Positions 1 through 11,992 are shown, counted from the stretch's first letter. The stretch: DNA of 64,000 nucleotides from Chrysomallon squamiferum (GCA_012295275.1 CM022676.1:15059825-15123824); one strand, 5' to 3'. Program-made: numbers and translations. Notes: generated by a model not told the origin, from the letters alone.

Positions 1-921
1 TGCAGAGAGATCACAAATTAATACGCATGCGTCAGACAGCATCGAATTTCATAAGAGATGGCGTTGACGAAGATGCTGATGTTGGTGTGATTGCTTTCAG
101 CAGCACTGCACATGTTCTGAGACCGATGGGAAGAGTTAATTCAACTTCCGTTAAACACGCCGTGATGCACGAGCTGCCAAAATTAGCACGAGGCGGAACA
201 AGTGTCGGCGCTGGAATAGAGAAAGCGATAGAAGTGAGGAACATTAATTAATATCAGTCTTAGTGTCGTGTTAATCATTGTATTAGTTTAACATTGGTGT
301 GTTGTGAGTGTTAATCATAGTATTAGTTTAACATTAGTGTGTTGTGAATGTTAATCATAGTATTAGATTAACATTAGTGTGTTGCTAGAGATAGTGTTAG
401 TGATAGTTATAGTTTTATTGTTACCAATATTATTAATAATAATATTTAAGATGTTAGTGTTGATGTTAGTACGTTTTACAGTCAGCAGTAGTTTTAGAAC
501 AAGTGTTACTATTACTAATAATATTAGTGCTAGTATTTAGAACAAGTAGTACTATTACTAATCATATTGGTGCTAGCATTAGCTTTATACTAGTATGAAC
601 ATCAGAATTAATGTTTCAGTGTGATTGTTATTATTTGTTTTAGACTGGGGTTGGTGATATAATTTGTGCTGCTTGTGTTTCTCTGTCTCTGTGAGTGATG
701 TGTGTCTGTCTGTCTGTTTCAGGTTATTACGAGTGATGGCAGAAACGCTAGTGGTGCAGTCATATTAATCATAACAGATGGCAAAGAGACAGAAGCTCCC
801 TATGTCAAGGATATTCTTCCAAAGTTCAAGGACAGTGGTGTTATTCTGAGCATTGTGTCTCTGAATCAAGACCCAGATGATAATCTGGCATTAGCTGCCG
901 CAGAAACAGGTCAACAAATAA

Positions 922-996
<75 letters not shown>

Positions 997-1351
997 AGAA
1001 AGAGAGAGAGAGACAGAGAGAGAGAGAGAGACATTTACCACATTCATCGATAATGTGTAAGTAATGTTGTTTCAGGAGGCAGGTTCTACTTTGACAGTAA
1101 TCACGTTCAGTCGACTGCTCTCGAAGACGCCATCTTTGACTTCCGTGATTCACTCGGAAACCAGTCGACAAGAAACGCAGTACAGGTATTTTCTTCCGAA
1201 ATACTCACTGTTTACTTGTACATATTTATGCCCTGGTAAGATCTGAATCTTACATTTCGGTATTTCTAGAGAATCTCTGTGATTAAGTTCAGGAAATGTC
1301 TTAGTGATACATCAACAAGGAAAGCAGTATCGTTGTTATTTATTTATTCAC

Positions 1352-1422
<71 letters not shown>

Positions 1423-1792
1423 TTATCTTACTGATAGCTGCTCAGTAGAGCTCAAGGTTTGTGGCCAGGTATGATTCTGGAAGGCACCGTCTCACTTGAC
1501 AGCTCAGTAGGAAAAAGTTCACAGTTTTTGATGACGTATCAGAAATCTGAGCCCAGTGTGGAATTAATCTCACCTTCAGGTCGCCTCTATAAAAAACTTT
1601 ACCCAGAATATTCCTGTGACGATGACTTCAAAGTTGTGAGAATAGAAATACCAGGTATAGCAGAGGTAAGAAATATAGACAGATATAATCAGCAGTAGAA
1701 GTATCAATGTCGTCATGTGTACTCTGATTGCTATGACTCATCTCGATAATTATTATTCATGTCGAGTATTACTATTCCTGTAATAATAATAA

Positions 1793-1854
<62 letters not shown>

Positions 1855-3559
1855 CTCATAATAATAAGAAAAGCTTGATAAGAGTTAATATAAAGATTAA
1901 GTTTAGTATTATTAATAATACATTTATGTTTTAAAATATATTTTCCTGTGTGGATGTGTGCGTTTGTCTATGTTGGCGATAAGTATATGATTTTGTGTGT
2001 GTTTGCGATATATATAAATCAATATATTACTATACGTGAATGTTCAGTGCATAACGCATTATATCCTGTTTTTCCAGGAAGGTGAATGGAAATTTCGAAT
2101 CACGAACAGAGACAAGAATTTTCAGAAGGTGTGTCTCCTGGTAACGTCAAAAGCAGTGAATCCCCAGTTGTCTTCAATACGCGTAGAAGCAGCCGTGTCG
2201 CCTGTCAATGTCACGTGGCCACCGGAAGTGATCGTGTACGCGGAAGTGACGCAAAACGGCCATCCTGTGACTGGACTGAGTGTGACCGCTGTTATAGACA
2301 GACCGTTTGCTGACCCCTGTGAAATGTCGCTGTTTGACAACGGTGCAGGTTGCAACAGCAGTTTTTTAATTAATTAACTTCTATAAGTTGACGTCATTCA
2401 CTTCTCTTCTTTTCCCTCGTCTTCCTATTCTAATAGTTAACACAGTTTATTAAACTAAAGTCAGTTGTCATTATAGTAAAATGAGTAAATACAGAAATTT
2501 CAATTATTGTTCTTCTTCTTCTTATTATTATTACTTTATACTTTTAATTTTATTTTTGTTTCATTGAATTGATTTTATTATATATATACATATTTTAATT
2601 CAGGTGCGGACATTACTAAAGATGATGGAGTCTATTCACGATATTTCACGAATTACACCGGAAACGGCCGATACAGCGTCCGAATCGAAGTGACTGGTCA
2701 AGGTGTAGTTAAGCGGTACAAATCTTTAGTGAACGGTGCCTCATCTAATACTTTCAAGAGAAGTAAATTTATTGATTTATTTATTTGTTTATTCATTTAT
2801 CTATCTATTTATTTATTTATTCATTCATTTATATATCTTTTTTATCCTTATTCTGTCAGTTATTTTGCTGCCTTCAACAAACTGATATTTTTGATTATTT
2901 GAAGAGATTAACGAATTAATCAAAATTTTTGAGTATTAATACATTATAAAATCATCTTAATATTATATGAGTTACTGCTATGTAATACAAACAGCTGTCA
3001 GCTGCAACTACTATAGCTTCTTTTCCTACTATTAATAATGTCAATATTACTACTTCTACAACTCCTAACTCCATCCTAACTCCATCCTAACTACTAACTC
3101 TACCATGATTAATTAAAACATTAAAACATTAACTGCTGTTTACACTATTCACACATTTAACACACAAAACTGTGTCGTGAAGCGGTACAAAACTTTGATA
3201 ATAATTTTAAAAAAAGTAAATTTATTAACTTATCGATTTAACTGTTTTATCTATTTTGGTCTATTTTTTGTTAAATAAAAAAAAAAAAAAAAAAAAAAAA
3301 AACCACTACTACTACAACTACTACTACTACTACTACTACTACCACTACAACTACTACTAATACTAATGCTATCACTAATAATGATAATAATAATAAAAAC
3401 AATTCAATTGTATCCTCTTTACTTTAACAGATGTTGTTTACTTTATATTCTGAATAAAACTTACATTTTATCGCTCAATCACTAACAAAATAATACTCAA
3501 GGAAAATGCATTATTATTATTTTTTAATATTTTGGTCATTTCCGATGTATTCATTTGGT

Positions 3560-3607
<48 letters not shown>

Positions 3608-3982
3608 GAAACACATTCTTAATACCATGATTAATTAAAACCTAAAAACATCAACTACTTATTACACTATACACACATTTAACACTTAACACTGTTTAAT
3701 TCTTCAGGTACAACTTACACAGAATCTTTCACGTGGACACCTTTGAGTTCTGCAATAAACCGGGTTGTCACAGGAGGCGTGTTTGAATTTCGACACCCCA
3801 ACGTGAGCGGGTCACTGCAGCCTTTCAGTGACCAGCTTCTCCTGCTTGACCAGCTCTCCCCTGGTCGAATCACGGACCTCAAGGTGATGAAAACACGTCA
3901 CAAAGACAACACAGTGCTGTTGTCGTGGACGGCGCCTGGGGACGACTTTGATCATAACACCGGTAAGAGAAACACACGTACA

Positions 3983-4022
<40 letters not shown>

Positions 4023-4214
4023 CTGACTGAGTCTGTGTGTATGTATGAGAGACACAAAGAGAGAAAGTGGAAGTCAGAGAATGGAAGACTCAGGGAAAGG
4101 AAATGTCTGAGTCTGAGATCGACTCAATTAGCGGCATTACGAACTTTTTCCCCTCACCCTTTTGTTAGCTTGCTTTCTCTCTCACTCTCTTCTCCTTCTC
4201 TCTCTCTCTTTTAG

Positions 4215-4252
<38 letters not shown>

Positions 4253-4342
4253 GTATCTCTTTCTCTTCTCTCCTTTTTTCTCTCTCTCTTTCTTTCTCTC
4301 TCTCTATCTCTCTCTCTGTCTCTGTCTCGTTCTGTTTTCTCT

Positions 4343-4383
<41 letters not shown>

Positions 4384-4866
4384 TCACTCTGTTACAGCAA
4401 CTCAGTGTGAAATAATGATCTCTCTCTGTCTCTCTCTGTCTATCTCTCTCCCTGTCTCTCTCTGTGTCTGTCTCTGATGTATTCACTCTGTTACAGCAAC
4501 TCAGTATGAAATAATGACCGCGCCCACTGGAGATGATCTTCTGTCGAGACGTTCCAGCTGTAAATTTATTAGGCAGGATGACGTCACAGCAGGAAACCTG
4601 CGTTCACCTCAACATGCAGGATCCATCGAAATATTCACGCTTAAAATGAAACGAGGCAAAAACACCAACGCTAGTTTTGTTTTTCACCGTCCGTGCCTTG
4701 GACGACGTGGGCCACGTTGGTGACTTCTCAAACTTCGCCACGGCGGGTTTCGGTTTCGTTCCTGATTACGTGGACCCGGCATACTCGGAAATAGTTCAAC
4801 ATCCGGTAGCGGAAGCGACGCTTTCCAACAGTGAGAAGATTGTAATGGCGTCTGTCGTTGGTTCTT
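1..4866 (+). CDS. CLCA-family protein (calcium-activated chloride channel regulator), 3' part
   Basis: Eight exons fit with consistent splice phases: <1-233, 723-909, 1076-1235, 1446-1665, 2078-2348, 2604-2762, 3708-3962 and 4497->4866. The order of segments matches CLCA proteins. First come the end of the VWA domain ([14 protein letters not shown], then [12 protein letters not shown]) and [10 protein letters not shown]. Then follow the domain with SPSGRLYK and [14 protein letters not shown], then [19 protein letters not shown] and [10 protein letters not shown]. Last is the FN3-like segment with GRITDLKV and [15 protein letters not shown]. Family members are secreted or membrane-shed proteins that process themselves and modulate TMEM16-type channels; that role is family knowledge, not shown here. 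The N-terminal metalloprotease domain and the VWA metal site lie upstream of the window. In the last exon the frame shifts near 4675, in a T-rich stretch before [18 protein letters not shown], so there is either a consensus error or a broken gene. The 3' end is lost in the N gap. Family assignment is secure; exon ends are inferred from splice consensus. Confidence 0.88.
928..1031. repeat. (GA)n microsatellite in CLCA intron
   Basis: This almost pure GA tract with a few GACA and GAAA interruptions fills most of the short intron between the exons ending at 909 and starting at 1076. It lies directly upstream of the acceptor. On the other strand it is a CT tract. Confidence 0.9.
1337..1424. repeat. 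(TTTA)n microsatellite in CLCA intron
   Basis: A nearly perfect tetranucleotide tract in the intron 1236-1445. The same TTTA motif recurs throughout the window. Confidence 0.9.
1781..1852. repeat. (AAT)n microsatellite in CLCA intron
   Basis: AAT trinucleotide tract in the intron 1666-2077. The rest of that intron is AT-rich, with nothing recognisable. Confidence 0.9.
3277..3363. repeat. poly-A run followed by (CTA)n
   Basis: A run of about 26 A is followed directly by imperfect CTA/CAA trinucleotides, in the 945-bp intron 2763-3707. The juxtaposition could be the worn tail of a retroposed element, but no body is recognisable upstream. An (AT)n tract follows at 3562-3604. Confidence 0.75.
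3985..4021. repeat. (GT)n microsatellite just inside a CLCA donor
   Basis: GT dinucleotide tract starting about 22 nt after the donor at 3963, in the intron before the last visible exon. Confidence 0.85.
4161..4480. repeat. long polypyrimidine (CT)n tract upstream of the last CLCA exon
   Basis: CT-rich sequence of roughly 320 bp, broken only at 4378-4420 by a copy of the following exon's start. It acts as an extended pyrimidine tract for the acceptor at 4495-4496. Confidence 0.85.
4378..4420 (+). repeat. duplicated 3' splice site and exon start (decoy)
   Basis: The sequence around the true acceptor (TATTCACTCTGTTACAG, then CAACTCAGTATGAAATAATGA, 4480-4516) occurs once before here, with one base different (CAGTGTGAAATAATGA). 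It then falls straight back into CT repeat. It looks like a tandem duplication of CT tract plus acceptor plus exon start. Confidence 0.8.
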
Positions 4867-5066
4867 NNNNNNNNNNNNNNNNNNNNNNNNNNNNNNNNNN
4901 NNNNNNNNNNNNNNNNNNNNNNNNNNNNNNNNNNNNNNNNNNNNNNNNNNNNNNNNNNNNNNNNNNNNNNNNNNNNNNNNNNNNNNNNNNNNNNNNNNNN
5001 NNNNNNNNNNNNNNNNNNNNNNNNNNNNNNNNNNNNNNNNNNNNNNNNNNNNNNNNNNNNNNNNNN
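4867..5066. other. assembly gap, 200 N
   Basis: Exactly 200 N, the same size as the second gap in the window, so this is probably a fixed-size scaffolding join rather than a measured distance. The CLCA gene runs into it. The sequence on its right is unrelated to CLCA. Confidence 0.97.
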
Positions 5067-5261
5067 GGTTGGTATACAAACAAAATACATTACAACTGAG
5101 AAAAGTAATGTTAGAATGACTCTTCGTGTTATTTGTGGGAAAACAGAAAACAACCACAACAACTAAAACTCAGTGACGATGAACTAAGAAAAAAAAAAGA
5201 ATCCAGATTTTTATTGTCATTGCATATTTATTGCTATTCCTAGCAAAAATTAACCGAGTTT

Positions 5262-5440
5262 CAATTTCTCCCTGATATTCAATCTCAGTCTTCAAACAGT
5301 GATACCGACACGTTGATTGGAAACTCGACATTACTTCTTTTATTGCTCGTAAAAATATCGCCAAAACCATTCAGAAAGATTGCCCATAAACCTTTTTCTA
5401 TAATCCTTTATTTCCATCTGCATTTTGTTATTATCGGTAT
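5262..5440. repeat. 180-bp module element, copy 1
   Basis: Starts TTTCAATTTCTC and contains GATACCGACACGTTGATTGG, TATCGCCAAAACCATTC and CCCTTTATTTCCATCTGC. Five copies exist in the window, around the PLA2-like genes. Origin unknown. Confidence 0.75.
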
Positions 5441-5865
5441 ATATTAGCGTATGTGTGTGCACATTTTCAGATATTCTGTACATGTGTTTTTGTCCCGAAC
5501 AAATGATTAGACGCCTCTTTTAAACGATTACTTAGTTTGTTATTTGCGTTGACGTGTCAAATATTTATTTTTATGTGAACAAATTTGTAATTATTCTCTT
5601 AAATACTGATGTTGTATATAAACAAAGAAGGAAACAAATAATAAATTAATGAACGAACGAATGAATATATGAATGAATGAATGAATGCACGAACAAATAA
5701 ATGTAAATGAATATACGGGAATTTATGAAAACATAGTCACAGACACATTGTTCGTGTAGTTCTATCGAGTACCGACAGGTCTAAATTTTGTTCTTTTGTT
5801 GTTTTGTCATCATCATTCTCATCATCGTATTCGTGGTAATCATCATCATATCATCATCATGGTAT

Positions 5866-5897
<32 letters not shown>

Positions 5898-6299
5898 TGT
5901 TGTTGTAGTTCCTGTTGATTTTGCTATTATTATTGTTGTTCTTATTATTATAGCTGTTGTTGCCTTTGTTACTATGTTGACTATCAATGCTGCTTTTTCT
6001 ATTATTACAACACAAATACAGCTGTTTTTGCTGTTTAGTTTACTATTACAACTACTACTACAGTTCTCACTAATTATGTTTTTTAGTACTGTTACTAACT
6101 CTACAGTTGATAGTATACAAACATCTGCTACAACTGAGAAAAGTAATGTTAGAATGACTCTTCGTGTTATTTGTGAGAAAACAGAAAACAACCACAACAA
6201 CTAAAACTCAGTGACGATGAACTAAGAAAAAAAAAAAAAAAGATTCCTGATTTGTATTGTCATTGCATATTTCCTGCTATTCCTAGCAAGAATTAACCG

Positions 6300-6478
6300 T
6301 GTTTCAATTTCTCACTGATATTCACTCTCAGTCTTCAAAGAGTGATACCAACCAGTTGATTGGAAACTCGAAATTACTTCTTTTATTGGTCATAAAAATA
6401 TCGCCAAAACCATTCATAACGATTGCCCATAAACTTTTCTGTATAACCCTTTATTTCCATCTGCATTTTGTTATTATC
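6300..6478. repeat. 180-bp module element, copy 2
   Basis: Same element as at 5262, about 830 bp before the coding start of gene A. Confidence 0.75.
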
Positions 6479-6960
6479 GACATATATTAGCGTATGAGTG
6501 TGCACTTTTCCAGATCGTCTCTACATGTGTTTTTGTGTCGTACTAATGATTAGCCTCCTGTTTTAAACGATTACTTAGTTTGTTATTTGCGTTGACATGT
6601 CAAATATTTATTTTTATGTGAACAAATTTGTAATTATTCTCTTAAATAATGCTCTTGTATATCAACAAAGAAGGTAACAAATAATAAATTAATGAACGAA
6701 CGAATGAATGAATGAATGAATGAACAAATAAATGTAAATGAATATACGGGAATTGATGAAAACATAGTCACAGACAGATTGTTTGTGCAGTTATATCGAG
6801 TATCGACAGGTCTAAGATTTTGTTCTTCTTGTTTTGTCATCATCATTCTCATCATCGTCGTCGTGGTAATCATCATCATCTTCATCTTCATCATTATTAT
6901 TATTATTATTATTATTATTGTTATTATTGTTATTGTTGTTGTTGTTACTTATCAGTATTT

Positions 6961-7304
6961 TCGTTTTTAAGCTCTTTATTTATGTTTTAATTGATCATTA
7001 CGTACCGCCGACATCCTCTGTACCTACCTACAGACAGGCAGATGCATAGACAGATAGACAGATTGACTGCCTGACAGATTTACTGACAAACAGACAAATG
7101 TAGAGAAATGATATTTATTCATTAATTTATTTACTTCTTTCCTTCTGTACTAATTTTTCTTAATTAATTAATTTACTTATTTATTCATTTACCTATTTGC
7201 TTTTGTACTTAATTGTTTAAACATTATTTTGATTATTAGCAGTATCTTTTTTCTTTCATTCTCTTTTATTTATTTGTTTTATTTTATTTTATTTTATTTT
7301 GCAG
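6961..7304 (+). other. upstream sequence of PLA2-like gene A
   Basis: AT-rich sequence with a short GACAGA/CAGACAG-rich stretch (7022-7100). It ends in a T/A-rich tract with TTTTATTTTGCAG directly before the coding exon, a good 3' splice site. The ATG exon is therefore probably preceded by an untranslated exon, which I cannot place. The same layout precedes C (from about 25300) and D (from about 38455). Confidence 0.6.
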
Positions 7305-7305
7305 A

Positions 7306-8713
7306 ATGTTCTTCCTTTTGGTGTGTTTTTATTTCGTAGCCTCTGTGGATCACACGCAGTGTTGTTTGTACAAGAAGAATAGTGAGATAATCCTGAAGGG
7401 TTGCAAACGAGACATCCGTACTGAAATGCAGAAATTTTTACCCATGTTTGAGAGTTCGTGTAAACGATATGACCTCTGCTGCCTTTGTGTAAGTAAACGT
7501 CCTGATCTCAGTTATCTTTGTGTAAGTAAACGTCCTGATCTCAGTTATCTTTGTGTAAGTAAACGTCCTGATCTCAGTTATCTTTGTGTAAGTAAACGTC
7601 CTGATCTTTATCTTTGTGTAAGTAAACGTCCTGATCTCAGTTATCTTTGTGTAAGTAAACGTCCTGATCTCAGTTATCTTTGTGTAAGTAAACGTCCTGA
7701 TCTCAGTTATCTTTGTGTAAGTAAACGTCCTGATCTCAGTTATCTTTGTGTAAGTAAACGTCCTGATCTCAGTTATCTTTGTGTAAGTAAACGTCCTGAT
7801 CTCAGTTATCTTTGTGTAAGTAAACGTCCTGATCTCAGTTATCTTTGTGTAAGTAAACGTCCTGATCTCAGTTATCTTTGTGTAAGTAAACGTCCTGATC
7901 TCAGTTATCTTTGTGTAAGTAAACGTCCTGATCTCAGTTATCTTTGTGTAAGTAAACGTCCTGATCTCAGTTTTCTTTGTGTAAGTAAACGTCCTGATCT
8001 CAGTTATCTTTGTGTAAGTAAACGTCCTGATCTCAGTTATCTTTGTGTAAGTAAACGTCCTGATCTCAGTTATCTTTGTGAGTATATGACATTATCTCAG
8101 TCATTTTTGTGTATAAAAATCACGTGTTACAAATAACGTGATCTGAGTTATATCTGTGTAACAGAGGACAGGTTATCTAAGTATTAAGTAAACGACACAC
8201 ATATAATCATACACTCTCTCCATGACGCACACACATATATACATATATAAATATACGTACATATTTATATATGTATATGTATACAAATGTACAAAAACGC
8301 ACAAACATACACACAAATATACAAGCATAGACATGCATACGTACACAGAAACACACATACAAAAAGACACATATAAACACATAAATATATCCTAGCTCAC
8401 ATATACACGCACACACGCACATATACAAATTCAGAGAGATGCATACACAGAGCTAAACACACATTCTGTCCTAAATACATACACAGACACACACATTTAA
8501 AACCGTTTCGTATTTCAGGGGAGAGCGTTGAACAATGAAAAGACTTACTGTGACTTCTGGTTTTTCAAACATCTTGAAGCAAGATGCAACATGAGAATGG
8601 ATTGTCTAAGTGCGCTATTATATTTCTTTGGAACTAACGTTCAAAACACAGATGTTTTACCTCCTTCACCAAAGAGTTGTAAAAGCATCGTTGTCCAGAG
8701 GTGCATCGTTTAA
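7306..8713 (+). CDS. secreted PLA2-like protein A (group XIV/conodipine-like), catalytic His lost
   Basis: Two coding exons: 7306-7488 and 8519-8713 (stop TAA), giving 125 residues. The ATG comes one base after an acceptor (TTTTGCAG at 7304). A hydrophobic signal peptide (MFFLLVCFYFVASV) precedes a Cys-rich mature part with about 12 Cys. The order of motifs fits small bacterial/fungal/conodipine-type secreted phospholipase A2: C-x-x-(H)-D-x-C at CKRYDLCCLC, then G, then CDFWFFKHLEARC, then a spaced C..ALLYFF helix. The position of the catalytic His holds Tyr; the next Asp is kept, as is the later helix Asp (CDFWFF). An active esterase is therefore unlikely; a binding or structural role is inference. 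The intron splits the protein in phase 0 just before the Gly. Neighbours B, C and D are paralogues. A small Cys-rich secreted protein of another fold cannot be excluded. Confidence 0.72.
7489..8079 (+). repeat. 33-bp donor-bearing minisatellite, 18 units (intron of gene A)
   Basis: Seventeen 33-bp units and one 30-bp unit, head to tail, almost identical. The unit begins GTAAGTAAACGTCC and ends CTCAGTTATCTTTGT. Unit 1 begins exactly at the exon 1 donor, and the unit's last six bases (CTTTGT) equal the last six of exon 1. Every junction is thus TTTGT|GTAAGTA, a near-perfect U1 site. The array is open in the exon 1 frame, each unit coding VSKRPDLSYLC. After the last unit the sequence reads TTTGTGAGTATATG. 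Confidence 0.97.
8080..8518 (+). other. rest of gene A intron: short open tail, CA/TA-rich stretch, acceptor
   Basis: The frame stays open to a stop at 8134-8136. From about 8200 the sequence is an imperfect ACACATA/ATACA-rich stretch shared with the introns of C and D. The acceptor is CGTATTTCAG at 8509-8518. Confidence 0.8.
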
Positions 8714-8721
8714 CCAAAGCA

Positions 8722-8727
8722 AATAAA
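8722..8727 (+). promoter_or_regulatory. polyadenylation signal AATAAA of gene A
   Basis: AATAAA starts nine bases after the stop codon. The same spacing is seen in C (36697) and D (40010), so the 3' UTR is probably very short. Confidence 0.65.
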
Positions 8728-9262
8728 TGATGTTGAAGATATCCTTGATTTTGTCGTTTCTTTCTGCCTGTAGTACTAATAGTATTACTAACTATTCTTA
8801 CTGTAATTTCTACTGCTATCACTACTAGTACTAGAATAGACATAGAACATTTTCTTCGAATACTGAACAAATATCTACTACAATTCCTGTACTTGTAGTA
8901 ATTACTAACACTTTACTACAAGTAATAATACTACTAGCATTACTACTACTAGTAATATTACTATTATTGCTATTACTTCTACCATTCCAACGGCTACTAC
9001 TACTGCATCTACTGCTATTACTACTACTGTTACAACAATAACAACTGCTACTACTACAACTACTATTACGACTACTGTTGATGTTCCTACTACTACTACA
9101 TAGTTACATAGGTTGCAAAACTCTTCTCCGAATGTACAGTGATGCCTTATAGTTTAAGTTAACATTAGTTACTGTATAGAGATACAAAACAAATAAGATA
9201 ACAAATATCTGCACGATCTCTTCTATTAGTTTTATTATTATTATTATTAAACAAAAAACGAG
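8728..9262. other. 3' flank of gene A, imperfect (ACT)n-rich, no gene
   Basis: After a T-rich stretch (GATTTTGTCGTTTCTTTCTGCC) the sequence is dominated by imperfect ACT/AGT trinucleotides (8870-9100) and a (TTA)n. It is repeated after C (36703-37200) and D (40016-40530). I see no coding or RNA gene. Confidence 0.7.
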
Positions 9263-9438
9263 TTTCAATTTCTCACTGATATTCATTCTCAGTTTTCGAA
9301 CAGTGATAAAGACGCGTTGATTGGAAACTCGACATTACCGCTTTTATTGGTCGTAAAAAAATCGTCAAAACCGTTCAGAAATGTTGGCCATAAACTTTTT
9401 CTCTATAACCCTTTATTTCCATCTGCATTTTGTTATTA
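9263..9438. repeat. 180-bp module element, copy 3
   Basis: Same element as at 5262. Here it lies 550 bp after gene A, so gene A is bracketed by two direct copies (6300 and 9263). Confidence 0.75.
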
Positions 9439-9668
9439 CTTTCCTGCGCTAATAGGTGCTGAAATGCGCGATTCAATTAGCAGCCTGTGATAAAGACGTT
9501 TGCAATGAATACAGGTGTAAATTATGAATTTCACACAGCTAAGTCCTATAATGAAAGAACAAGTCTAAAGAAATTTAATCCCAATCATTCAGAAAGGTTT
9601 ATACAGTACGATCAAATAGCCTCTTTTGCATAATTATAATAATAATAATAACAATAATAATAGTAGTA

Positions 9669-9765
<97 letters not shown>

Positions 9766-10260
9766 TAATAATAATAAATCCAAAATGAAAGTCAGAAAGA
9801 GAGAAAGAAAATTATTTGATGATCAAAATGTTGAAGTTGATGACGACGGTAGTAATTCCGTAGGTGTGCAATCATTACTGTAATTACACTCACACCTATA
9901 CTACTACTACTGCTACTACCACCACCACCACTACTACTACAGTGACTGTTATTACTAAAACCTCTGCTACTATTACAGTGATTTTTATTATTGACACCTC
10001 TACTACTACTACTAGTACAACTACAACAACCACTACTACTACTACATTAACAGTTATTACTGACATCTGTTCTACTACTGTTGAGACTACCACCGCTACT
10101 ACTACTACTTCTACTACAACCACCACCACTACTGTCACTACTACTTTACAACAATGACTATTATTACTATTCATTTTACTATTACTTTGGTATTTCTGGT
10201 ATCAGTTATCACAATTTTGCTTCTTTATTGTTCTTCTTTCTTAACTTGTTCTACTCCGTC
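9439..10260. repeat. (AAT)n (9636-9778) and (ACT/ACC)n (9898-10150) tracts
   Basis: A unique 190-bp stretch (9440-9630) is followed by a long AAT tract and an imperfect ACT/ACC trinucleotide region. The poly-Asn, poly-Thr and poly-Val frames here only mirror the trinucleotides. The block is repeated at 40788-41600 with shorter tracts. Confidence 0.85.
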
Positions 10261-10317
10261 TATCCAAGTTAACTACCGTTACGCAAGTTCCGTCTGCGAT
10301 AGAAACTCAAATGAAAG

Positions 10318-10509
10318 TTGATGTTACGTCACGTTTCGTGGGTGACACTAATTCCCGCTCTGTCATGTGACGTGATTGTGACGTCACGGAGCCAGGCGAC
10401 ACTGCGACTGGCGGATGACAAAGAGTTAATTATTTCATGCTGGATTATCTTGTCAGAATTAACACTGACGTGTCTCTTATCTGATTATCGTGTCACAGTC
10501 GGCAATTAG
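10318..10509 (+). promoter_or_regulatory. conserved complex stretch with CRE-like sites; possible promoter or small ORF
   Basis: This is one of few complex sequences between repeats. It contains a full palindromic CRE (TGACGTCA, 10379-10386) and two near matches (TTACGTCA 10324, TGACGTGA 10368). The same bases encode a 63-residue open frame with only two residue differences from the direct copy at 41689-41880. No domain is recognised in that ORF and no initiation context favours it. A cAMP-response-type regulatory region is one reading, a small gene or exon the other. Confidence 0.4.
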
Positions 10510-10559
10510 AATGACAGCAAGCTTTAAAGTGAATAGATTTTAAAAACTACCAAATACTG

Positions 10560-11992
<1,433 letters not shown>

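Larger units (their letters stand above)
5067..6960. repeat. two tandem copies of a ~1-kb AT-rich unit upstream of PLA2-like gene A
   Basis: Sequence from 5089 (CAACTGAGAAAAGTAATG) to about 5890 is repeated from 6132 to about 6930, in the same order and with few changes. The order is this motif, the 180-bp element, an ATGAATGAATGAA stretch, CGAGTACCGACAGGTC, CATCATCATTCTCATCATCG and (TTA)n. A third copy lies at 37515-38400. No coding region is credible; the open frames follow the trinucleotide repeats. Confidence 0.8.

Noticed and set aside
7306-8136. A 276-residue protein with 18 copies of VSKRPDLSYLC as the normal product of gene A
   Set aside because: The repeat starts at a consensus donor and paralogue B has the exon boundary at the same residue. 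A second exon with matching phase exists in all four copies. The long frame is therefore kept as a possible alternative product only.
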